Counted from the stretch's first letter, positions 1 through 8,818 are shown. The stretch: 64,000 bases of DNA from Rhodospirillales bacterium (GCA_023898765.1 CP060238.1:434001-498000), one strand, 5' to 3'. Notes: a model not told the origin generated them from the letters alone. Translations and numbers: made by a program.

Positions 1-1
1 G

Positions 2-2200
2 GCCATTGACTGGTCACGGGAAATTGCGACCTGCGATCCCGACTATTACCGCCATGAACAAAAAATGTTTCTCGACTTCTATAAGAAGGGGTTGGCCTAC
101 CGCAAGGAATCGGTTGTGAACTGGGACCCGGTGGAAAACACGGTCCTCGCCAACGAACAAGTAGTAGACGGCTGCGGATGGCGGTCCGGCGCCCCTGTCG
201 AGCGCCGCAAGCTCTATCAATGGTTTTTCAAGATCACCGCATATGCCGATGAGCTTCTTGAAGGGATTCAAACGCTGGAGCGCTGGCCGGACAAGGTCCG
301 CCTGATGCAGGAAAACTGGATCGGGAAATCCACCGGCGCGCAGTTCAGGTTCGACCTGACCACAGCCGATGGAACGGTGGAAGTCTACACCACGCGCCCC
401 GATACCCTGTATGGAGCCTCTTTCGTCGCCCTTGCCGCCGACCATCCGCTGGCCGAAAAACTGGCCGGAGAAAAAAACGGTTTTAAAGAGTTTGTGAAGG
501 CCTGCCAGGCTGTCGGCACCTCCGAAGAAGCCATCGAAAAGGCCGAAAAAATCGGCTTCGATACAGGCCATAAAGTCGCCCATCCTTTCATTGAAAGCAA
601 GGAACTGCCCGTTTACCTGGCCAACTTTATCCTCATGGATTACGGGACGGGCGCCATTTTCGGCTGCCCCGCCCACGACCAGCGCGACTTTGATTTTGCG
701 ACAAAATACGGCCTCGATATTCTGCCGGTCATCTCCGCCCCCGAAGACGAAACGCTTCCCTATATCGGCGAAGGCACTTTGATGAATTCGGATTTTATGA
801 ACGGCCTGCCTGTTGAAGACGCCAAAGCCGCTGCCATTCAAAAACTTGAAGCGCTGGGACGCGGCAGCGGCGTGACCAATTTCCGCCTGCGCGACTGGGG
901 AGTCAGCCGCCAGCGCTACTGGGGATGTCCCGTGCCTTTTGTGCATTGCGAAAGCTGCGGCCTTGTCCCCGTGCCGGAAGACCAGCTTCCCGTCGAACTG
1001 CCGTACGACATCAATTACGACGCGCCGGGCAATCCGCTGGACCGGCACCCGACATGGAAAAATGTGGCCTGCCCGCAATGCGGACGTGACGCCCGCCGTG
1101 AAACGGATACCTGCGATACCTTTTTTGAAAGCAGCTGGTATTTCCTGCGTTATCTCGACCCGAAAAACAAGGCGCGCGGTTTCGCGGATGAAAAATCGAA
1201 TTACTGGATGCCTGTCGACCAGTATATCGGCGGCGTCGAACACGCCGTTTTGCACCTCCTTTATTCGCGCTTTTTTACCCGTGCCTTGAAAAGCTGCGGC
1301 TATGACGTGCCGGACGAGCCTTTTGCAGGACTCTTCACGCAAGGCATGGTTACGCATGCTACTTACAAGGACAAAGACGGACACTGGGTTTTTCCGGTAG
1401 AGATTGAAGAAAAAGACGGAAAGCTTGTGAAGACTACAGACGGTTCACCCGTTACCATCGGACGCATCGAAAAAATGTCCAAATCCAAGAAGAACGTGGT
1501 TGATCCGCAGGATATTATCGATTGTTACGGCGCGGACGCCGCGCGCTTTTTTATTCTTTCGGACTCCCCGCCGGACCGGGATCTGGAATGGTCCGAAGCC
1601 GGCATTGAAGGGGCGTGGAAATATATCAACAAGCTCTACCGCGTCGTCATAGAAAGCAAGGACCGTCTTGGCGAAAAAAATCTCCCCATGCCGGCCAGCC
1701 TGAGCGAAAACGCAAAAGAATTGCGCACCGCCACCCATAAAACGATTGACGGGGTAGGCAAAGACATTGACGCCTTCCATATGAACAAGGCCGTCGCCCG
1801 CATCCGGGAATTTTCAAACGCGCTGGCCTCCTTCCAGACGAAAGAAAACGGCGACGACTGGGCGCTGCGCGAAGGATACGAAGCCCTCATCAGGCTGATG
1901 AACCCGATGATTCCGCATCTGGCCGAAGAGCTTTGGGCCGCGCTGGGCCATGAAACCCTGCTGGCCGATGAAAGCTGGCCGAAAGCCGATCCGGCCCTGT
2001 TGAAAACGGACAGCATCACCATCGCAGTGCAAATCAACGGCAAAGTGAAGTCGACCATTACCCTGCCCAGCGATGCCGGCAAAGACGAAGCCGAAAAAAC
2101 CGCCCTGGCGGAAGATGCCGTACAAAAAGCGCTGGAAGGCAAAACGATCCGCAAAATCATCGTCGTGCCGGGCCGAATCGTCAACGTGGTCGCGGGATGA
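2..2200 (+). CDS. leuS: Leucyl-tRNA synthetase, 5' end missing
   Basis: Class I aminoacyl-tRNA synthetase that charges tRNA-Leu in the cytosol. The reading frame is open from base 2, before the first ATG at 65, and already encodes conserved LeuRS residues (IDWSREIATCDPDYYRHEQK), so the true start is outside the window. The editing (CP1) domain follows, then a zinc-ribbon-like CxxC pair (HCESCG and CPQCG, around 950-1085). The KMSKS ATP-binding signature lies at 1472-1486, and the anticodon-binding and C-terminal domains end in an IVVPGRIVNVV stretch typical of bacterial LeuRS. The stop codon overlaps the lptE start by 4 bp (ATGA), which implies translational coupling. About 730 residues are present of a family length near 850-870. 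Confidence 0.97.
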   Translation, partial: AIDWSREIATCDPDYYRHEQKMFLDFYKKGLAYRKESVVNWDPVENTVLANEQVVDGCGWRSGAPVERRKLYQWFFKITAYADELLEGIQTLERWPDKVRLMQENWIGKSTGAQFRFDLTTADGTVEVYTTRPDTLYGASFVALAADHPLAEKLAGEKNGFKEFVKACQAVGTSEEAIEKAEKIGFDTGHKVAHPFIESKELPVYLANFILMDYGTGAIFGCPAHDQRDFDFATKYGLDILPVISAPEDETLPYIGEGTLMNSDFMNGLPVEDAKAAAIQKLEALGRGSGVTNFRLRDWGVSRQRYWGCPVPFVHCESCGLVPVPEDQLPVELPYDINYDAPGNPLDRHPTWKNVACPQCGRDARRETDTCDTFFESSWYFLRYLDPKNKARGFADEKSNYWMPVDQYIGGVEHAVLHLLYSRFFTRALKSCGYDVPDEPFAGLFTQGMVTHATYKDKDGHWVFPVEIEEKDGKLVKTTDGSPVTIGRIEKMSKSKKNVVDPQDIIDCYGADAARFFILSDSPPDRDLEWSEAGIEGAWKYINKLYRVVIESKDRLGEKNLPMPASLSENAKELRTATHKTIDGVGKDIDAFHMNKAVARIREFSNALASFQTKENGDDWALREGYEALIRLMNPMIPHLAEELWAALGHETLLADESWPKADPALLKTDSITIAVQINGKVKSTITLPSDAGKDEAEKTALAEDAVQKALEGKTIRKIIVVPGRIVNVVAG

Positions 2201-2709
2201 AAAAATTCTGCCTGATGTTCGTTTTCCTTCTTTCCGCCTGCGGGTTCCAACCGATGTACGGGACCCATTCGGGCGGCGGGTCCGTTCAAACGGACATCGC
2301 CCGGACCTCCCAGGCGAGCCTGGACCGGATCGGCATTGATATAATTCCCGATGCCGAAGGCGTTTATTTGCGTAACGAACTTATAGACCGGTTTTACCGG
2401 AACGGCTATCCGGCAGAAAAAGCCTACCGCCTTTCGATCCAGCCCCTTCAGGAAACCAAAAAAGATTTTGACATCACGGTCGATTCGGAAGCTACCCGCC
2501 GCCAGCTTACCCTCAAGACCGTCATGCGTTTAATTGATACGGCGTCAGGAAAAGAACTGCTGCGGCGAAACGTCAAGGCTATCAGCAGTTATGACGTGAT
2601 AGGCAGCCAGTTCACCACCCGCGTGGCCCGGCAAGACGCCCGCGAAGCCGCGTTAAACGATATCGCCCGCCAGATCGAGCTCCAGCTTACCTTGTTTTTT
2701 AACCGCTAA
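2197..2709 (+). CDS. lptE: LPS-assembly lipoprotein LptE
   Basis: Outer-membrane lipoprotein that plugs the LptD barrel and helps insert lipopolysaccharide into the outer leaflet. The 170-residue product starts with a short lipoprotein signal whose lipobox LLSAC puts the lipidated cysteine at residue 15. It is followed by GFQPMYG, a signature I associate with alphaproteobacterial LptE. The leuS-lptE-holA order is common in proteobacteria. The start overlaps the leuS stop. In this genome a promoter and a riboswitch-like leader lie between lptE and holA, so holA may not be read only from the leuS promoter. Confidence 0.9.
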   Translation: MKKFCLMFVFLLSACGFQPMYGTHSGGGSVQTDIARTSQASLDRIGIDIIPDAEGVYLRNELIDRFYRNGYPAEKAYRLSIQPLQETKKDFDITVDSEATRRQLTLKTVMRLIDTASGKELLRRNVKAISSYDVIGSQFTTRVARQDAREAALNDIARQIELQLTLFFNR

Positions 2710-2733
2710 TTCTTCCTGAAATCATAAAAAGCT

Positions 2734-2763
2734 TTGACAAATTCCGGCATTCCGGGCTATAAC
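2734..2763 (+). promoter_or_regulatory. Sigma-70-type promoter upstream of the SAM-II-like leader
   Basis: A perfect -35 TTGACA at 2734-2739 and a -10 TATAAC at 2758-2763 are separated by 18 bp. Transcription would start near 2770, leaving about 25 nt before the riboswitch core. It would read the leader and the 80-aa gene at 3010. Confidence 0.65.
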
Positions 2764-2796
2764 CATAATCATTGAACGCTTTCATCCGGCGCTTCA

Positions 2797-2848
2797 ATCG
2801 TGGCATTTGAAGGGGCAGCTTGCACCACGTTAAAAAGGCTAAAGAGCG
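2797..2848 (+). ncRNA. SAM-II (metA-type) riboswitch candidate
   Basis: The sequence matches the SAM-II pseudoknot as I know it. P1 is CGTGG (2799-2803) paired with CCACG (2825-2829). The loop starts CATTTGA and ends CTTGCA. The conserved TTAAA follows P1 directly (2830-2834), and the 3' strand GGCTAAAGAGC is at 2837-2847. SAM-II is typical of Alphaproteobacteria and usually sits directly upstream of metA, metX or metZ, with its 3' strand masking the ribosome-binding site. Here there is no methionine gene and no usable start codon for about 150 nt, so the element is either an orphan or controls the unknown 80-aa gene through the hairpins at 2873-2929. The call comes from consensus recognition; no covariance search was possible. 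Confidence 0.68.
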
Positions 2849-2872
2849 CTACGGCGAACGAACCGCTGTGGT

Positions 2873-2929
2873 CCCTTAAAACAAGGAACCCTGGCGGGAA
2901 GTTGGCTTTTTTTGTGCCTTTTTTAAGGG
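2873..2929 (+). promoter_or_regulatory. Hairpins and T-runs between riboswitch and small gene (possible attenuator)
   Basis: CCCTTAAAA (2873-2881) pairs perfectly with TTTTAAGGG (2921-2929). Nested inside is a weak hairpin (AACCC with GGG and GTT) followed by seven T residues at 2907-2913. This is the layout expected of a transcription attenuator downstream of a metabolite-sensing leader. The nested hairpin is short, so a termination function is inferred only. Confidence 0.35.
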
Positions 2930-2968
2930 GCGCGGCAAAACCTTTCTCCCGACAGATATTTGAAACCC

Positions 2969-2989
2969 GCACCTCTTGCTAAGAGGTGC
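2969..2989 (+). repeat. Perfect 9-bp inverted repeat before the 80-aa gene
   Basis: GCACCTCTT (2969-2977) and AAGAGGTGC (2981-2989) form a perfect hairpin with a 3-nt loop. It ends eight bases before the GGAG ribosome-binding site at 2998-3001. It could act as an RNA stability element or an operator. Confidence 0.5.
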
Positions 2990-3009
2990 CAATACATGGA
3001 GATACATAA

Positions 3010-3252
3010 ATGTCATTTAAACCGAACTTTTTAGAAGAAATAGGCATAAACGCAGATACAGTCCCCCAAGGTCTTGTTGTCGCTTTCACGGACGTAAACC
3101 AAACAAATTTGCGGATACAGTCCCCTGAAGGAGAAAATAAAGTGATTGATACCCGGACGATACAAGGATACCAAACATTGGGCGATGTCAAAGAAACCAT
3201 CCGAAACACGCTTATCGAATTTGGAGCCAAACCGGCAGAGCTTCGCGTTTGA
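3010..3252 (+). CDS. Unknown 80-aa protein downstream of the SAM-II-like leader
   Basis: I do not recognise this family. The small acidic protein has no membrane segment or signal peptide. The start is supported by GGAG at 2998-3001 with 8-nt spacing, and the gene is closed by the strong terminator at 3282-3310. Its own promoter, a riboswitch-like leader and a terminator make it a one-gene transcription unit wedged between lptE and holA, which are normally adjacent. A link to SAM or methionine metabolism is suggested only by the leader. Confidence 0.6.
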   Translation: MSFKPNFLEEIGINADTVPQGLVVAFTDVNQTNLRIQSPEGENKVIDTRTIQGYQTLGDVKETIRNTLIEFGAKPAELRV

Positions 3253-3279
3253 TACCCCTTTTGTATTTTATAGATAAAA

Positions 3280-3311
3280 AGCCGGGTTTCAAAAGCCCGG
3301 CTTTTTCTTTA
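3280..3311 (+). terminator. Rho-independent terminator after the 80-aa gene
   Basis: AAAGCCGGGTTT and AAAGCCCGGCTTT-type arms form a GC-rich hairpin followed by TTTTTCTTT. It sits about 30 bp after the stop of the 80-aa gene and just before holA. Confidence 0.85.
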
Positions 3312-3323
3312 GACTAACGACTC

Positions 3324-4340
3324 ATGAAACTTGGCTGGAAACAGATTGACCCGTTCGTAAAAAACCCCGACCCCAGGGCGCGGGCAGTTTTGGTGTACGG
3401 CCCCGATGACGGACTGATGCGCGAACGGGCCAGGCTGATCGCCGGAAGCGTTGTACCGGATCTAAACGATCCGTTCAACGTGGCCGTGATAAACGGCGAC
3501 CAGCTGGCGCAAGATCCCGCCCTCCTGCCGGATGAGGCCCACGCCATGTCCATGATGGGCGGCGCGCGGCTGATCCGCATCGAAAGCGCAGGCGATAAAA
3601 TAACGCCTGTTTTAAAGGAATATCTGGCGGCGCCCAGCGATGTAAATCTGGTAGTGATCGAAGCGGGCGCGCTTGGCCCGAAATCTCCTTTGCGCAAACT
3701 TTGCGAAAGCGCAAAAAACGCCGCCGTGATTCCCTGCTATGTAGAAGATGAGCGCGGGATTTCGAATCTTGTCCGGGAAATTTTATCCGAATCCGGCTAC
3801 AGCATCCAGGGAGACGCCAATAGCTGGCTATCTGCAAATATCGCGGGGGACCGGATGCGCGCCCGCGGGGAAATTGAAAAACTGGTCCTGTATATGGGGG
3901 GAAAAGGCGGCACCATTACCCTTGAAGATGCGCAAGCCGCCTGCGGAGAAGCGGGCACAGGCTCGCTGGACGATCTGGTTTATGCCGTCGCCGGGAACAA
4001 ACCGGAAGCCGCGCTTACGTCTTTTTCCCGCCTGACACAGGAAGGCGTGCCGATTATGGTCGTCCTGCGAACCCTGCAAAATCATTTCCGGCGTTTGCAT
4101 TATACCCGCAGCCTGATGCAAAGCGGCCTGACACAGGATCAGGCCATAAAGTCTCTCCAGCCGCCGATCTTTTTTAAATATGAGCCGCCCTTTAAAGCGC
4201 AGATTCAACGTTGGGACATGAAAAAACTTCAAATCGTAATGGAAAAACTGGCAACGCTCGAAGCCCAGACAAAACGCACCGGCACCCCTGTCGAAACATT
4301 ATGCGCACAGGCTATTTTATCGGTAAGCTCTATTCGCTGA
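3324..4340 (+). CDS. holA: DNA polymerase III subunit delta
   Basis: Clamp-loader subunit that opens the beta sliding clamp during replication. The 338-residue product has the family's usual length and starts with the conserved pattern in which an LVYGPDDGLMRERA motif follows the first helix. As expected for delta, no Walker A motif is seen in this AAA+-like fold. The product ends with the TLCAQAIL-type helix. The gene converges with parB and the two coding ends overlap by about 11 bp (4330-4340), so no terminator fits between them. Confidence 0.93.
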   Translation: MKLGWKQIDPFVKNPDPRARAVLVYGPDDGLMRERARLIAGSVVPDLNDPFNVAVINGDQLAQDPALLPDEAHAMSMMGGARLIRIESAGDKITPVLKEYLAAPSDVNLVVIEAGALGPKSPLRKLCESAKNAAVIPCYVEDERGISNLVREILSESGYSIQGDANSWLSANIAGDRMRARGEIEKLVLYMGGKGGTITLEDAQAACGEAGTGSLDDLVYAVAGNKPEAALTSFSRLTQEGVPIMVVLRTLQNHFRRLHYTRSLMQSGLTQDQAIKSLQPPIFFKYEPPFKAQIQRWDMKKLQIVMEKLATLEAQTKRTGTPVETLCAQAILSVSSIR

Positions 4341-5253
4341 CGTTGCGATGAGACAGGCGCTGTAAAACTTCATCCAGCTGATCCAGCGATTTGAATTCAA
4401 CGGAGAGCTTTCCCGCATGCCCGTCTTTCATGTCAACGCTGACCCGCATCCCCAGCACCGCCGATACTTCATTCTCCAGCGCCAGAGTATCCGCGTCTTT
4501 TGACGGTTTCGAAGACTTCCCCGATGTGGAGCGATGCCGAACCTCACGCCCCGCCACCTCGGCCGCCAGTTTCTCCGCCTGACGTACGGACAGCCCCTTG
4601 CTGATAATTTCCTGCGCCAGAAGAGTTGGGTTTGCAGACCCGACAAGGGCGCGCGCATGCCCGGCAGACAGTTCCCCCCTGCCAACCATCCCCTGCACAC
4701 TTTCCGGAAGCTGGAGCAGCCGGATCATATTCGAAACATGGCTTCTGCTCTTCCCAACGACCTCGCCGACAGATTCCTTTGAATTTCCGAATTCGTCAAT
4801 TAAACGCTGATATCCTTTTGCTTCTTCAATCGGGGTTAAATCCTGCCGCTGCAAATTTTCTATTAAGGCAATCTGCAGCGTATCCGCATCATCCAGATCC
4901 CGGACAACCACCGGCAATTCATGTATTTGAGCAAGCTGCGCGGCGCGCCACCTGCGCTCGCCGGCAATAATTTCATATTTCTCCGCATCGTGTTTGTGCG
5001 GACGCACCAGAATCGGCTGGAGGATGCCGTGTTCCTGAATGGAAGAGGCCAGTTCGTCCAGAGTATCATCATTGAAATAATGGCGCGGCTGATCCGGATT
5101 CGGAACAAGTTGTCCTATACCAATCATTTTTCCCGCTGCGCCCCTCTGCCCCCCGGAAACATGCATACCGGAATCCGGAGAGGAAAAACTTTCTTCCTCA
5201 TCCTCAAATAAAGCATCCAGCCCGCGGCCCAATCCTCTTTGTTTCGGAGTCAT
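4330..5253 (-). CDS. parB: Chromosome partitioning protein ParB
   Basis: CTP-dependent DNA clamp that loads at parS and spreads to build the segregation complex. The 307-residue product carries the N-terminal ParB box with VPNPDQPR and GILQPILVRP, and the catalytic-site motif GERRWRAA (about residues 97-104). A helix-turn-helix (SRSHVSNMIRLLQLP) and a C-terminal dimerisation region follow. It is adjacent to parA, as in most chromosomes, and is transcribed away from the predicted origin at 17.7 kb. Three parS sites lie 1.3-4.8 kb upstream, within rsmG and mnmE. Confidence 0.96.
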   Translation of the reverse strand: MTPKQRGLGRGLDALFEDEEESFSSPDSGMHVSGGQRGAAGKMIGIGQLVPNPDQPRHYFNDDTLDELASSIQEHGILQPILVRPHKHDAEKYEIIAGERRWRAAQLAQIHELPVVVRDLDDADTLQIALIENLQRQDLTPIEEAKGYQRLIDEFGNSKESVGEVVGKSRSHVSNMIRLLQLPESVQGMVGRGELSAGHARALVGSANPTLLAQEIISKGLSVRQAEKLAAEVAGREVRHRSTSGKSSKPSKDADTLALENEVSAVLGMRVSVDMKDGHAGKLSVEFKSLDQLDEVLQRLSHRNVSE

Positions 5254-5273
5254 CTTTCTTTTGCCTTTTTGTT

Positions 5274-6176
5274 TTACATCGCCGGCGCGGAAGAAACCTG
5301 ACCGGAATCAGCCCGTACCGGTGGAAGCCCCGTCGCCAAAAGCTTCTTCTCCCGCCTTAAAATTTCGGCCGCCAGAGAAATATAAGCCCGCGCACCAGAG
5401 CAGTTCATATCATACACAATAGCCGGCAAACCGTGGGAAGGCGCTTCGGATAAACGTACATTACGGGGAATAACCGTTTTATAAACCTTGTCGCCGAAAA
5501 ACTTGCGCACATCCTCCGCCACCATATTGGAAAGATTGTTGCGCCCGTCAAACATCGTCAGGACCACCCCGTGAATATCCAGCCGCGCATTAAAACTTTT
5601 CCGGACGCGATCAATTGTCTTCGTCAGATGGGACAGCCCCTCCAGCGCATAAAATTCGCATTGAAGCGGCACCACAATCGAATCTGCCGCCACCAATGCA
5701 TTCAGCGTCAAAAGGCTTAAGGAAGGCGGACAATCGATCACGATGTAATCATAAGGCAACGGCACCCGCAAAGCGTCCTGCAGGCGGTATTCGCGCCGGC
5801 GCGCATTGACAAGCTCAATCTCCGCGCCGGACAAGTGAATGGAAGACGGCAAAACATGCAGGCCAGGCACCTTTGTTTCCTGCGCCGCTTTCGTCACGGG
5901 CTCCCCGTCGAAAATAACGTCATAGGTACTGGTCCGCAGCGCAGCGCGGCGCAGACCAAGGCCCGTGCTGGCGTTCCCTTGCGGATCCAGATCAACGAGC
6001 AAAACCTTTTTGCCGATCGCGCTTAACGCCGTGGCCAGATTGACGGATGTCGTGGTTTTACCGACCCCGCCTTTCTGGTTGGCAACCGCCAGAATACGGG
6101 GGATGCGGCCGGCCGGCGCCGATGTCATGGATCTTTTGTTTTTACTCAAATTACTGGAATAGGGGTAACGGGTCAT
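5274..6176 (-). CDS. parA: Chromosome partitioning ATPase ParA
   Basis: Deviant Walker-type ATPase that moves the ParB-parS complex of the newly replicated origin. The Walker A motif KGGVGKTTT is followed by DLDPQGNAST and DCPPSLSLLT. I chose the ATG at 6176 because GGAGG lies 12 bp upstream (6189-6193). A GTG at 6188 is also in frame, and the ATG at 6128 would give a more typical N-terminus (MTSAPAG, about 12 residues before the ATPase core) but has no clear Shine-Dalgarno sequence. The gene is co-oriented with parB 20 bp downstream. Confidence 0.94.
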   Translation of the reverse strand: MTRYPYSSNLSKNKRSMTSAPAGRIPRILAVANQKGGVGKTTTSVNLATALSAIGKKVLLVDLDPQGNASTGLGLRRAALRTSTYDVIFDGEPVTKAAQETKVPGLHVLPSSIHLSGAEIELVNARRREYRLQDALRVPLPYDYIVIDCPPSLSLLTLNALVAADSIVVPLQCEFYALEGLSHLTKTIDRVRKSFNARLDIHGVVLTMFDGRNNLSNMVAEDVRKFFGDKVYKTVIPRNVRLSEAPSHGLPAIVYDMNCSGARAYISLAAEILRREKKLLATGLPPVRADSGQVSSAPAM

Positions 6177-6274
6177 ACGGGGGACCACCCTCCACTTGTT
6201 TCGTTTTTGAAGATGAAAATATAGTGGAGGACAGGTGCCTGAAAGTCAAGAAAATAAGCGGCTTTAGCCCTTGT

Positions 6275-6922
6275 TTATGCACATCGGGCCGGCAAGCGCC
6301 GCACCTGTTTCAGGACCAGAATATGCGCTTTCCCTTCTGTCCGGCTTGGATGTTTTTCGAGATCAAACGCCCATTTTTGACGGGCCAGACTCACTTCTTC
6401 CTCCGCTTTTTCCCCTTTGGGAAAAACCAGCTTCAGATCAGGATTTTTTTCTCCCCAAACCCGGCAATATTCCAAAAGCCGCTCCAAAGGAGCAAGCGCC
6501 CGCGCCGTAATAATATCGGGCGCCGCATCCAGCGCCTGCGCCGCGTCTTCTATCCGCATATTATGGATGGTAACTTTTGTCCTTGTTTCACGTGAAACCG
6601 CCCCCAGAAAAGCGCATTTTTTTTCATCCGACTCGACCAGATGAACATCCAGATCGGGCCGCACAATCGCGAGAACCAGTCCCGGGAACCCCGCGCCGGA
6701 ACCTATATCAAACAAAGTTTGCGGTGAATCCGGAATATAGTTTATGAGCTGGAGCGAATCTTTAAAATGCCGTTCCCATGCCTTTGCAAGGGTTTTTGGG
6801 CTCACCAGATTTATTTTGGGCTGCCATTTTTGCAAAAGCGCCTGATAAGCCTCTAACCTGTCCCTTGTTTCACGTGAAACGTTTCCCGTAAAATCAGGCA
6901 AGGTTTTTACTCCTGTTATCAC
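6275..6922 (-). CDS. rsmG: 16S rRNA (guanine527-N7)-methyltransferase RsmG
   Basis: SAM-dependent methyltransferase that modifies the 530 loop of 16S rRNA; its loss gives low-level streptomycin resistance in other bacteria. The SAM-binding motif FDIGSGAGFPGL is intact and the length (215 aa) is normal. A GTG start at 6922 overlaps the mnmG end by 29 bp. The gene contains two parS sites, at 6584-6599 and 6866-6881, each of which encodes the peptide VSRET. Confidence 0.93.
   Translation of the reverse strand: MITGVKTLPDFTGNVSRETRDRLEAYQALLQKWQPKINLVSPKTLAKAWERHFKDSLQLINYIPDSPQTLFDIGSGAGFPGLVLAIVRPDLDVHLVESDEKKCAFLGAVSRETRTKVTIHNMRIEDAAQALDAAPDIITARALAPLERLLEYCRVWGEKNPDLKLVFPKGEKAEEEVSLARQKWAFDLEKHPSRTEGKAHILVLKQVRRLPARCA
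6584..6599. other. parS site (15 of 16 consensus bases)
   Basis: TGTTTCACGTGAAACC matches the ParB-binding consensus TGTTTCACGTGAAACA except for the last base. It lies inside rsmG. Confidence 0.88.
6866..6881. other. parS site (15 of 16 consensus bases)
   Basis: TGTTTCACGTGAAACG has the full 14-bp palindrome GTTTCACGTGAAAC. It lies near the 5' end of rsmG and encodes VSRET. Confidence 0.88.
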
Positions 6923-8780
6923 GCTTCACATGGCGTAAGAGCGCCATCAATGCCGCCGGCGTAACCCCGGGGATACGGGACGCCGCCCCCAATGTTTCGG
7001 GGCGCACAAGTTCGAGCTTTTGGCGCACTTCATTGGACAGGCTGCCCACGGACCTGTAATCCAGCGCCGCGGGAAGCTTCAGGGCTTCATCCTTCCGAAA
7101 AGCCGTGATATCCGCCTCCTGCCGGTCCATATATCCGGCATAAGCGGCATCAATTTCAATTTGCTCCCGAATGTCGCCGCGCACCTCTTCCATTTCCGGC
7201 CAGAGACGGGACAAACTCTCCCAGTACACACTGGGATAACGCAGCAGGTCAAACGCACTCCGCCGGCGGCCGTCCTGATTGACAGGCAGGCCTTTTTTAG
7301 CCAGTTCGTCCGGCGTTCCGGAAAGCGTTTCCTGCAATAATGTCCGGGCGGCCCCCAGCGCTTCTTTCTTTTGCCGCCACGCCGCCTGACGTAAAGCCCC
7401 GACACAGCCCAGCGCAATGCCTTTATCCGTTAAACGCTGGTCCGCATTATCCGCGCGAAGCTTCAGACGGTATTCCGCGCGGGACGTAAACATCCGGTAG
7501 GGCTCCGGCGCCCCGTGGGTGGTCAGGTCGTCAATCAATACCCCTATATAGGCTTCCGCGCGATCAAGCACGAAAGGCTTCACCGTTTCATGCGAAACAC
7601 GCCCCACCTGTAGCGCCGCGTTCAACCCCGCCATAAGCCCCTGCGCCGCCGCTTCCTCATAACCGGTCGATCCATTGATCTGCCCCGCCATAAAAAGTCC
7701 GGAAAGTCTTTTTGATTCAAGGGTTTGCTTAAGCTCGCGCGGGTCACAATAATCATATTCGATGGCATAGGCCCATTCCAGAACCTCCACATTCTCAAGC
7801 CCTTTAATCGTTTTCAAAAAAGCGGCCTGAACCTCGATCGGCAGGGCATTCGACATCCCGTTCGGATAAACCGTCGGATCCTCCAGCCCTTCCGGTTCCA
7901 GAAAAACCTGGTGACGGTTTTTGTCCGCAAAGCGAACGACTTTGTCCTCGATAGACGGGCAATAACGCGGCCCGGTGCCTTCAATCTGACCGGAATACAT
8001 CGGGGCGCGATGAAGATTGTCACGAATGATTTTGTGGGTTTCTTCATTCGTATAGGTAATGCCGCATTCAATCTGCGGCAGGGTAATTTTGTCATTCATA
8101 TAGGAAAAAGGCACGGGCGCCGCATCGGCTTTTTGCATTTCCAGCGCCGTCCACTCAATCGTGCGCCCATCCAGACGGGCGGGGGTCCCGGTTTTAAGAC
8201 GGCCCAAAGGAAAGCCGAGCCGCTCCAGCGTCCGGGCAAGCCCTACCGCCGGCGCATCCCCCACGCGGCCCGCGGGGGTCTTTTCTTCTCCGCGATGAAT
8301 AAGGCCGCGCAAAAAGGTTCCGGTGGTTAAAACGACCGCTTTACAGCGGATTTCGAGCCCTTCCAGCGTTCGAACACCCGCAATTCCGCCGTTTTCAAGA
8401 ATAAGGTCTTCGGCGCCGCCCTCGATCAGCGTCAGGTTGGGCGTTTCCTTCAAGGCCGTCTGCATCGCTTTTTTATAGAGCTTCCGGTCGGCCTGCGCCC
8501 GCGGACCGCGCACCGCCGGGCCTTTGGACGCATTCAACATGCGAAACTGAATCCCCGCCTGATCGATAACCCGGCCCATCAGCCCGTCCAGCGCATCGAT
8601 TTCCCGCACCAGATGCCCCTTGCCAAGCCCGCCAATAGCCGGATTGCAGGACATGGCGCCAATCGTGTCGATCTTATGGGTCAGCAGGGCCGTCTTTGCG
8701 CCCATCCGGGCCGCTGCCGCTGCCGCCTCGCAACCCGCATGCCCGCCGCCAATCACAACAATATCAAACGTCTCGCTCAT
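6894..8780 (-). CDS. mnmG: tRNA uridine-34 carboxymethylaminomethyl modification enzyme MnmG
   Basis: FAD-dependent partner of MnmE that installs the cmnm5 group on wobble uridine 34. The N-terminal dinucleotide-binding motif is VIGGGHAGCEAA. The family signature GPRAQADRKLYKKAM and the C-terminal helical domain that binds MnmE are present. The ATG at 8780 is preferred, with AAGG close upstream; a TTG 30 bp earlier would add ten poorly conserved residues. With mnmE it forms the usual alphaproteobacterial mnmE-mnmG-rsmG-parA-parB series. A degenerate parS-like palindrome (GTTTCATGCGAAAC, near 7585-7598) lies inside and encodes VSHET. Confidence 0.95.
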   Translation of the reverse strand: MSETFDIVVIGGGHAGCEAAAAAARMGAKTALLTHKIDTIGAMSCNPAIGGLGKGHLVREIDALDGLMGRVIDQAGIQFRMLNASKGPAVRGPRAQADRKLYKKAMQTALKETPNLTLIEGGAEDLILENGGIAGVRTLEGLEIRCKAVVLTTGTFLRGLIHRGEEKTPAGRVGDAPAVGLARTLERLGFPLGRLKTGTPARLDGRTIEWTALEMQKADAAPVPFSYMNDKITLPQIECGITYTNEETHKIIRDNLHRAPMYSGQIEGTGPRYCPSIEDKVVRFADKNRHQVFLEPEGLEDPTVYPNGMSNALPIEVQAAFLKTIKGLENVEVLEWAYAIEYDYCDPRELKQTLESKRLSGLFMAGQINGSTGYEEAAAQGLMAGLNAALQVGRVSHETVKPFVLDRAEAYIGVLIDDLTTHGAPEPYRMFTSRAEYRLKLRADNADQRLTDKGIALGCVGALRQAAWRQKKEALGAARTLLQETLSGTPDELAKKGLPVNQDGRRRSAFDLLRYPSVYWESLSRLWPEMEEVRGDIREQIEIDAAYAGYMDRQEADITAFRKDEALKLPAALDYRSVGSLSNEVRQKLELVRPETLGAASRIPGVTPAALMALLRHVKRDNRSKNLA

Positions 8781-8818
8781 GGCCGCCTTTATAATACGAA
8801 AATATCCCAAAAAGCTAT

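Noticed and set aside
14..1384. Long open frame antisense to leuS
   Set aside because: A shadow of the leuS codon pattern; no start signal or recognisable domain.
2800..2982. Open frame of 60 codons across the riboswitch
   Set aside because: It overlaps the conserved SAM-II-like core, lacks a ribosome-binding site and has no protein-like composition.
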